DNA of 64,000 nucleotides from Portulaca oleracea (Eukaryota; Streptophyta; Magnoliopsida; Caryophyllales; Portulacaceae): NCBI GenBank assembly GCA_029582165.1, contig CM055873.1, positions 41,476,795 to 41,540,794 of the forward strand, read 5' to 3'. Shown piece by piece: positions 56,290 to 64,000 of this stretch (position 1 is its first letter; each line of letters starts with the position of its first letter). The notes under the pieces were generated by a model. It saw only the letters and a program-made list of their open reading frames with translations, ran no database searches and was not told where the DNA came from. The position numbers and the translations under genes were made by a program.

Positions 56290-58120
56290 TAGGCTACATG
56301 TTATTAATGCTTAGTGAGTTGTAGATCCAAGGGGCGTGTCTCCTTGATTGAGTTTTGTAAGATTTCCTTGGAGGTACTCAAGGGAGTCGAGATTGATAGT
56401 AGATTGTACTTTTTAAGTGAATAAGAAGTGAAGTGGTTCAAAATCCTAATGAAGAGAAGCTTAGGTCCGGTGACGTAGCCCTGTTTGTAAGGGTGAACAT
56501 TGACCAAATCCCTGTGTGTTCTTTTCTTTATTTTTTCCTTCCAATCTATGTTTTTATGCCTTGACCTTGGCTGCGCCAAGGAGATTAACTAACGTGTGTG
56601 TTAAGTCTTGTAGTCCTTGATAGGGGTGGCTATAACCGGTTAACCGCATTTGCGGTTAACCATAATGCGGTTTACCGCTTTTGAGGTTTTTGGATTTTGA
56701 AAACCTAAACCGCATTATGCACTTAACCGCTTTTGAAATCTGAAAACCTAAACCAAACCGAAACCGCCATTTGGAAGCAGTTAACCGCATTTAAAATCAT
56801 GAAACCTAAACCAAACCGAAATTTATACAGTTAAACGCATTCTATACACGGTTTATGCTTACATGGAAATTTACAAAATATTTATGGAAGTAAATGTGAC
56901 CATATTGCTAATAAATTCACATCTCGATACGCCGCTACTTGCCTCTGCCTTTGAAAATTGAAGCTATGAATATTCATCAACCAACATCAAGTCATCACAT
57001 ACTTAGTCCATAAATTCCAAGTATCTAACAAACCGGGATGGGTTGAATAAACAAGTTCAACACCTAAACCGGTTAACCATTTTAGAGAAATCCAAAACCT
57101 AAACCTAAACCGATCAAAGCGGTTTGGTTAACCTGAATCGCTTTTACACAAAAACAATTCGGTTAACCGCTTTTACGGGTTTGGTTTTACCGGTTTTGCG
57201 GTTCAAGTTTCGGTTTAGGTTTAATGTGGCCACCCCTAGTCCTTGACCCTTCCCATTAGTGTTTTCAATTGATATCAGAGCGGGTCTACATTTGAGGGCT
57301 TAACCACCTTGTGGAAAAAATCACGGAAGATTATGAAAGCAACAAGATGAGTCAAGGATATTTAATCATCAAGGATATTTACACAATCAGTAGTAAGGAC
57401 ATTGATAGAGTACAATTTTGAACACACTTCTTATGTCCTTCATCTTGCACAAATCCTAAGGTATATCATCTATAAACTGTTCATAAACTTTATTTACTCA
57501 TGGTATGAAATAAGGGGGATCATGTTTCTTAGTTCTAACAAGTTTGTTAAGTTGTTATAAGACATGAGAGACAGTTGCTACGTTAAGGGGGAGCAACACA
57601 TATTTTTTATGAAAGTCAAATGGGGGAGAATTATTATGCTACTCATTGAATTCTGTCTATCATTTAGAAAGGGGGAGATTCTTCGCTCTGCCAATCCCCT
57701 TGACAAGAGACATTGAGAGAATGCTTTCACTGGCTTGATATGTTTTGAATTGAAAAGCCAACATTCAAAATGGATATTACTAAATCGTTCCAATACTTTA
57801 CTAATTATCCTAGTAATTATCTTCCTGATTATTTTTGTGTAATTTGCTGCGGAGGATATTTGAACTATTTGTGGAAGGAAGTAGAAGAAATCACCTATGT
57901 ATAATATGGTATCATGTGGCAAGATTAATATCAATTAAATCTGAAGATTCTTTATTTATGGAAGGAAGTAGAAGAAATCACTTATCCCTGGATTTTATAT
58001 TCTTTATTTTTTCTTTCAATCCTTGTTTTTATGCCTTGACCTTGGCTGCGCCAAGGAGACTGACTAACGTGTTTGCTAAGTGTTTTCGTCCTTGACCCCT
58101 CCCACTAGTGTTTTTAGTTG
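56290..58120 (+). mobile_element. Decayed Copia-type LTR retrotransposon
   Basis: Direct repeats of TGCCTTGACCTTGGCTGCGC and the following bases at 56554 and 58032 mark the ends of two LTRs. The first LTR ends near 57263 (AGTGTTTTCA) and is followed by TGATATCAGAGCGGG, a degenerate tRNA-Met primer site. A GGGGGAGA polypurine-like tract (57671-57678) precedes the second LTR. The internal region has shrunk to about 400 bp without coding sense. A hAT MITE interrupts the first LTR. Outer boundaries are approximate. Confidence 0.6.
56621..57238. mobile_element. hAT-type MITE, 618 bp, 8-bp TSD, built of GGTTAACCGC repeats
   Basis: Flanked by GTCCTTGA at 56613-56620 and 57239-57246. Termini TAGGGGTGGC and GCCACCCCTA are perfect 10-bp inverted repeats. 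The interior holds many copies of CGGTTAACCGC, GCGGTTTACCGC and AAACCTAAACCG in both orientations. No coding capacity. Confidence 0.85.
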
Positions 58121-58664
58121 TGTTTCTTTTAATGTACTTAGGTCATTACTGTTTAGTTGATAAAGGATATCCGGACAAAAAAAGGGACCTGGTACCATAC
58201 TCAAGGTTAAGATATATGTATCACAACTTCAAAATGAGACCCAAACAATTCACAAGAGGCCTTTAATCATATACAATTTTCCTTTCGAAGTTGTTTTGAG
58301 ATGTCATTTGGAGTTCTAAAGCAAAGATGGAGGGTATTGAATCGAATGTCTTAGTTTAATGTGATACCCAAATAAGGACTAATGGGGCGACACTCGCACT
58401 ACACAACTACATTCAACTGAGTTCATCGAGCGATCCAATATTCCAATTGCTTGAGCAGTATCGAAATTACATACCTGTTGATGAACTCTCGGTTGGTAAA
58501 TTATTGAATGAGGATAATGTTAGGTGCAAATCTGAAATGAAGGAAGTTTGTGATCAAATTGCTAAGTCATTGTGGCTAGCTCATTCGAGAATGTAATTAG
58601 TTTGGTTAGTTTCAAATTCAATAGTATCCAAATTTTATATTTCAATTAAAAACAATTTATTCCA
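58121..58664. other. Non-coding stretch
   Basis: No gene recognised. The stretch contains no repeat that I could delimit. Confidence 0.45.
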
Positions 58665-58673
58665 TTTACTTAT

Positions 58674-59030
58674 CAAAAAATTACTCGGAGGTACCCCAAT
58701 ATTTGGGAAAATTATTTTTCAGTATCCCAAATTTTCAAAACTCATTTTGAGGTACCCTTACTTTTTGGGTTAGTAATTATTTGGTGCTTTTTTCGGCTAT
58801 CAATTTATTAAGTGACCGAAATACCCTTATTCTTTTTCTTTAAGGGTATTTCTTAAAAAAAAGAAAAAGAAAGATAAGGGTATTTTGGTCACTTAACCAA
58901 ATTGATGATCGAAAAAGCACCTAATAATTTCTAACTCTAAAAGTAAGGGTACCCCATAATGAGTTTTAAAAAGTTGGGGTACCTGAAAAACATTTCACCA
59001 AAAGTTAGGGTACCTCCGAGTAATTTTTTG
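58674..59030. mobile_element. Foldback MITE, 357 bp, 9-bp TSD
   Basis: Flanked by TTTACTTAT at 58665-58673 and 59031-59039. The outermost 20 or so bases (CAAAAAATTACTCGGAGGTA) are perfect inverted repeats, and the arms pair imperfectly nearly to the centre (AAGGGTATTT...). A 9-bp TSD suggests Mutator-like mobilisation, although the terminal C is unusual. Confidence 0.85.
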
Positions 59031-59149
59031 TTTACTTATTGTTGATGAATTTGAAGTTATGCTATTTGTTTGTGGGTTCATGCAAACTTGGTAAATTATT
59101 TACTTTTCTATTGTGCTTTGTCTTTGATTATAAAGTCATTGTTGGTGTA

Positions 59150-59265
59150 AAAACAACAATAGTGATAATAGCAACTAACAACAACAACAACAATAATAAT
59201 AATAATAACAACAACAACAATAATAAAAGCAACAACAACAACAATAATAATTATATTAATATAGA
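59150..59265. repeat. (AAC)n/(AAT)n microsatellite
   Basis: Alternating AAC and AAT triplets with a few interruptions. The Asn-rich open frame across it is a by-product. Confidence 0.9.
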
Positions 59266-59389
59266 TATAAATATTAATTATATCATTTTTTAGTCATTTA
59301 ACATTAATCAGTTAATCCAATAACTAATTTCACTTAACACATTCCTTACAAACAACTACTTTAACAACTATCAACTATTCGATAATTTG

Positions 59390-60330
59390 TAACAACTAAT
59401 GATTTGGAAGGAGTCCAGTAGTCACAAGAAAAGGAAGAGATTTCCAACATAGGAAACCAAAACTATAGCAGACAAAGCAATAGCTACAGGAACGAGGAAG
59501 GGGAGAAACAAGTATATGGGAATTTGGAACTATTCTCGATTTCTATTGAACATAGTGAAAAATTTAGAAAATGCATTAAAAGGGGAATACCAAGGGGAAA
59601 GTCAGCTCCCAGGACAAATTGAAAGCTTTGGGGAAATCAGAAGGAAAATAGAAAAAAGAGAAGAGGAGATTGGAAAGGACATTGGTGTGAGATTTCTGGA
59701 GAAAAGGTGGCAGACAAATGAAAAATAGAAAGCGACAGGGGAAGAAAGAAAAAAAAAAGGAGAAGAGGAGGCAGCGAGGAAATAGAAGTAGGGAGTCTTA
59801 CAATGAGATTAGAAGTGTGATCAAGGCATTGGAAGCATAAAGGAGGGTCAAACAAATACGAGGAAGCATAAAGGAAGTCCTACAATGAGAAACTATTCTC
59901 TAGGCCATTAGTAGGAGACTAAGTCTTGGGGCATTAACTGCTAAATGAATGGACATGGGGCAATTTATTGTGACAGGTGGTAGAATGGTAGAGCCAAAAG
60001 CATTGCAAGGGACTTATCGTAGCATGCAAAGAGTGGAGGTCTTTTAACCGTTGGACTATGTTGGCTTGTTGGGCACTCAACTTTTTTCAATTATCGATAG
60101 TGGCTTAAACTAGGCACAATGAGGTGTTTTATCATATCATAACTCTTTTGGCTTTTGCTTTGCTGTCAATATGAAGGATAGCTAATTTGCAATTTTTGGT
60201 TGATGATAGATTATCATGGGACTCATTTTTGCCTTTTGAATGTTATGCATGTAATGATGCTTAGGGACTAGCTCTTCTTATGAGCTGAATAAATTGGTCT
60301 CTTAAACACAAATTATCGAAAAAAAATAAA
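59390..60330. other. Unidentified stretch ending in a LINE-like A-tail
   Basis: 59400-59900 is purine-rich and includes an open frame (59516-59728) without a known domain. 60240-60330 ends with GAGCTGAATAAATTGGTCTC and an A-run, which looks like a LINE or SINE 3' end. No TSD found. Confidence 0.3.
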
Positions 60331-60484
60331 CTATCTACTACCCCAAACGCTATCCACAACATAAACAATTATACGCTACTAATATACTATTTTCGCTGAT
60401 AAAGCCAATATGTAAGTAAGTAAAGTAGGGAAGATAAGTACAATTGTGTAATTAGTGGTAGGTAAGGTAGTGTATCTTTCACAT

Positions 60485-62932
60485 CACTTAGATAGAGGAA
60501 AGGAAAACAATATGCAGCTTTAAAGGTTGACATCAGTAAAGTGTATGACAGAGTTCATTAGGATTTTGTGGAGGCGGTGCTCCGTAAAGTGGGTTTCCCG
60601 GATCATTGGGTCAGCCTGATTAGCCAATGAACCAGATTGTGCCCACAACGAGGCTAGGACATGGTGATCCGTTGTCGCCATATTTATTCATTATATGTAT
60701 GGAAGCTTTGTCATCGTTAATCTAGGGAGAAGTAGAAAGGGGTAATATCAAAGGGGTATAAATTGCTAGATGGGTACTGACAATGTCTCACCTGTTCTTT
60801 GTGGATGATGCTTTGTTTTTCACTAAGTTGGAAGTTGTTGCGTGTTTGATGCTCAAGAACACCATTGACAAGTACAATTATGTTTCTGGGCAAATGATTA
60901 ATGTTAGGAAATCCTCCATGTGTTTCTCTAAAGGGGCTACATCGGATGATAAGGAGGGGATGAGGGTGATCTTTGGCTATCCGGAGGGTGGTTTCTTTGA
61001 AGGGTATTTGGGGGTCACAACAGTTACCCCAAGAAGGAGAACGGACCATTTCGACTTTGTGGTGAAGGATGTTAAAAAACGGCTAGAGGGGTGGAAGGTA
61101 AGGTTGTTGACACCGGCTAGGAAGGTTGTTCTTATAAATGCGGTACTGATCTCCCTTCATCAGCATATCTTCAGTATATACCTGATTCCGAAGCAGGTAA
61201 TCTCTAAAATTGTGTCCCTCGTTTTGAATTTTTTCTAGGGAGAATCGGATGGGTCTTGGTTTGTTCATTAGAGGAGTCAAGAGAAGGTCTTCAGACCAAG
61301 AGGGGCTGGAGGATTGGGAGTTAGACATGTTGGGAGTCTGAATAAAGCTCTAATGCTAAAATAGAGTTGGAGAGTCCACAATAACTCGCAACTGTTGATT
61401 GCAAGGATTTGGAAAGCAAAATATGGTCACCATGCGCTGGTGGAGCTTCCGAAAAATTATAAAGCCCCCTCTACATGATCCCAATTTTGGAAAGGGATGT
61501 GTCAAGTTGTTGTCAATAGTAGACATAAGTTTAGATGGAGTGTGGGAGACGGAAGGCATATACCAGTTTTGGATTCAAGATGGATCCCAACCCAGAGGAT
61601 TCAGCTGAGAGAGGAAGGCAGAAGAGGGGAGTTGGAAGATACTGTTGTGGCTCAGCTGACAAGGAGGAATGGGGATACAGTGGAGTGGGATGAGGATATG
61701 TTAAGAGGCTATTTTGGGGAGAGCATGATAAACTCGATTTACAAAGTTTTTCCCCCACATATGGAATGGGAGGATCGCCTGGTCTAGGAAGGGAAAAGTT
61801 CGTCTGAGTATACTATTAAAGAAGGGTATAATCATTTCTTTATGAGAGATTATGGTGGGAGTAACCCTTCTAATGACGAAACAAAATTCTGGAAATGCTT
61901 TTGGCATACAAATATGCCTCCAAAGTGGAAGTTTTTTGGTTGGAAGAATATTGTTGATGCTTTACCAACTTGAGAGACACAGATTGAAAATAGGGTTTGA
62001 TTGTACAGGAGATTGCTTCTGTGGACAGGGAGTCTAATCGGTAGATCAAAGATTTAGGTTATATGCTATAGATGATAAAATGTGGAAAGGATCGGATCTG
62101 GGTATCAATCCATTGATAAATCACAATGTGGGCTGAATGGAATGGTTGAAGGGTTGGCTTCGCTTACTCCGGGGAAGAGGACTGAAGGATTTGATCAGAT
62201 AAGGAGATTCTTTAGTATTATGTGGGCTATTTAGAAAACAAGAAATGTTACATGTATGGAAGGAGAAAAAGTGGACGACCTATTGCTGGAGGACAAGCTG
62301 AAGAAGATTAATGAGGAGGAGCTTGATTGGTTGAAAGGAAAAGAGAGGACTGGCCAGGGGAAAGGATGGACATCGACACCGAGGGATAACAGGTTTGTGG
62401 GGGTAACAGGAGGGAGGACGGTGGGGAGGAAGGGAACATACACCAAAACGCAATATAGGTGTTCATGGTGGATGGTGCTTATGATAAAAAAGAGGGTATG
62501 ACGACGGGTGCGTGGGCTCTGAGGCAGAACGGACACATCCTGGGGAGGGTGCGGAATGGTGTTGAGCGGAGTCAGCCACTCAAGCCAAACTGTTTGTTAT
62601 GTTCCTTGCGTTGCTAGAAGCTAAACGTCGAGAGTTCACTGAGGTGATCATTTGGTTGGACTCTAAGTCGAGGGTGAACATGTTGAAGAAACCACTCGAG
62701 GCACCGGTGGAGTGTAGAAGCTTAGCAACTTTGTGTGTTAAAATTTGTGAAGGCTTCATTAAGGTTACGGTGCTCAAAGTGAGCAGGCAGGAGGCTCAAC
62801 CGACACATAGCTTGGCGAAACAAGCGAAACAGAGGGGTTCGCGTTCTCGGCATTGAACTATTTTCTTTACTCTTTACGTATTGTACGAATTTGTGTTTGT
62901 TCTGTGTTGTCTTATTTGGCAAAAAAAAAAAA
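60485..62932 (+). mobile_element. L1-like LINE with RT, zf-RVT region and C-terminal RNase H (5'-truncated)
   Basis: Begins within RT: ALKVDISKVYDRVH near 60514, GLRHGDPLSPYLF-like residues near 60650 (shifted), and the catalytic HLFFVDDALFFTK at 60789. Then GYLGVTTVTPRR, GWKVRLLTPARKVVLINAVL and GAGGLGVRHVGSLNKALM, the post-RT region (WSVGDGRHIPVLDSRWIP), a decayed zf-RVT at 61890-62040, and a plant LINE RNase H-like end (ATQAKLFVMFLALLEAKRRE, IIWLDSKSRV, 62570-62855). An A-run at 62922-62932 closes it. Many stops (for example 61236, 61786) make it dead. No TSD was found. Confidence 0.85.
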
Positions 62933-63350
62933 GAATTCTTAAATATATATTTTACAATTTTTAATAAGATAATGTAAATATAAGTCACACCACTTATTAA
63001 ATATATCAATGTTTTAATATATATTTTATAAGGTACTTTCGGTAGTGTAAGTGAGGAAAGTAAAAAAAGGTAAGATAAGTAAATGTATATAAGGTAAGTA
63101 ATTTCTTACCTGTTTGGTTTAGCTCTTTTAGAACTTTTAAGGATCAAAAGCTGAAATTATGTCAAACATAGAAAATAACCAAAATAACTTTCAACTTTTG
63201 AAGAGCTAAATATAGCTCTCACAAGGCAAAAAAGGAGACGCTACAATTTTGGGATTCTGGATTTTGCTTATAGGGAGCTTGGAAAGAATTTAATAATTTT
63301 TATTGTATTTCCAAAATTATCCACAATCTTTTCCTTTTATGCTAATTGCA
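62933..63350. other. AT-rich non-coding stretch
   Basis: No gene recognised. 63110-63230 has GCTCTTTTAGAAC and GAAGAGCTAAA in inverted orientation, possibly a small foldback. Confidence 0.4.
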
Positions 63351-63353
63351 GGA

Positions 63354-63358
63354 CATAT

Positions 63359-63440
<82 letters not shown>

Positions 63441-63450
63441 ATATGTATAT

Positions 63451-63519
<69 letters not shown>

Positions 63520-63521
63520 AT
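63354..63521. repeat. (AC)n(AT)n microsatellite
   Basis: A short AC run passes into long AT runs interrupted by TATGTATGTATATATG. The Tyr-Ile repeat frames across it are artefacts. Confidence 0.95.
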
Positions 63522-64000
63522 ATCAGTTCACTGTATATCTGTAGCATTTTAATAGAAGTTGTAGTAAAATTTTCGTAGTTTTGTTTTGAGGAAAAAAATT
63601 CTCATAGTTATTTTCTAACGCAATTGATGTTTATTTACTAATTTTAATTTTATGTACATATATGAAACCATTTTTTTAGTGCAATAAATGTCAAGGAATT
63701 AATTAAATGTATACATTCAGTTTTAATTTATTGTCATAACATATACTTGATGTAAAATTTTACATAAATAGTTAATTTTAAAGTTAACAATATTATGTAC
63801 ACTAGTATTAAAAATCATAAAAAGTTTTAATAACAAAAGAAATGGATTATTAATATTAATCATTATAAAAGGGTAATTATTATGGTAATATTAAAGGGTT
63901 TTTGGCTCAAAATAATCCGAAATTAGAGGTAAATGGCTGAAAATAATCCAAACTAGTGATGGCAATGGGGCGGGGAGTCCCCGAACCCGTTGGGGCCCCG
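63522..64000. other. AT-rich flank and possible element start at the window edge
   Basis: Nothing coding. From about 63957 the sequence GATGGCAATGGGGCGGGGAG starts abruptly GC-rich; this resembles the outer end of a plant hAT-type element that continues beyond the window. Confidence 0.3.

Noticed and set aside
59039..59293. Open frame with a poly-Asn run
   Set aside because: Product of the AAC/AAT microsatellite; no domain on either side.
63303..63578. Open frames rich in Tyr-Ile
   Set aside because: They are translations of the (AC)n(AT)n microsatellite.
1..64000. tRNA, rRNA or snoRNA genes
   Set aside because: I looked for cloverleaf boxes and conserved rRNA segments and saw none; the tRNA-like sequences are primer-binding sites.

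Overview
The window is plant nuclear DNA, almost certainly from a eudicot. It is AT-rich and is dominated by nested LTR retrotransposons of plant lineages (a Tekay/Del-type chromovirus, an Athila-type Gypsy element and a Copia element), L1-like LINEs and many small foldback DNA elements. One gene looks intact: a single-exon multi-pass membrane protein on the minus strand at 47.4-48.4 kb. A second protein-coding relic at the left edge resembles a ribosome-inactivating protein (RIP). RIP genes are common in Caryophyllales, but that does not fix the species.

Layout. 0-1.2 kb: RIP-like pseudogene with two in-frame stops, split by a 342-bp hAT-like insertion. 1.3-5.1 kb: a 100-bp LINE tail with an 18-bp target duplication, a foldback element, and a 43-bp compound minisatellite split by a 5'-truncated LINE that carries an internal direct duplication. 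6.6-25.7 kb: a minus-strand LINE into whose ORF1 a Tekay-type element has inserted. That element now reads LTR-internal-LTR-partial internal and ends in a templated-filler deletion junction. Upstream of it are a LINE ORF1 fragment, a CACTA mini-element and a second LINE fragment. 26.6-46.1 kb: a Copia element (199-bp LTRs, TSD AGTTG) holding a 14.2-kb Athila element (TSD ACCAG) in opposite orientation. Both sets of boundaries are exact.

46.1-64 kb: the membrane-protein gene, then a relatively gene-like region packed with small elements. These are a 1.3-kb solo LTR (TSD TAAAT), a long-TIR Pack-MULE-like element with a possible captured promoter and signal-peptide exon, a MULE-type MITE with 9-bp TSD, a decayed Copia element whose LTR holds a hAT MITE with 8-bp TSD, another foldback MITE with 9-bp TSD, a 2.4-kb LINE with RT and RNase H domains, and (AAC/AAT)n and (AC)n(AT)n microsatellites.

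The retroelement genes form the usual gag-protease-RT-RNase H-integrase sets and nearly all are broken. I found no tRNA, rRNA or CRISPR. The most unusual points are: (1) the membrane-protein gene seems to have lost the family's ATG, with a CTG in good context in its place; (2) a separate unknown ORF lies between PBS and gag in the Tekay-type element; (3) about twenty near-palindromes GTAGCG-NN-CGCTAC lie in the Athila LTRs and spacer; (4) the Pack-MULE-like capture; (5) differences between repeat copies are concentrated at CG-rich places and are mostly indels, which may be sequencing error.
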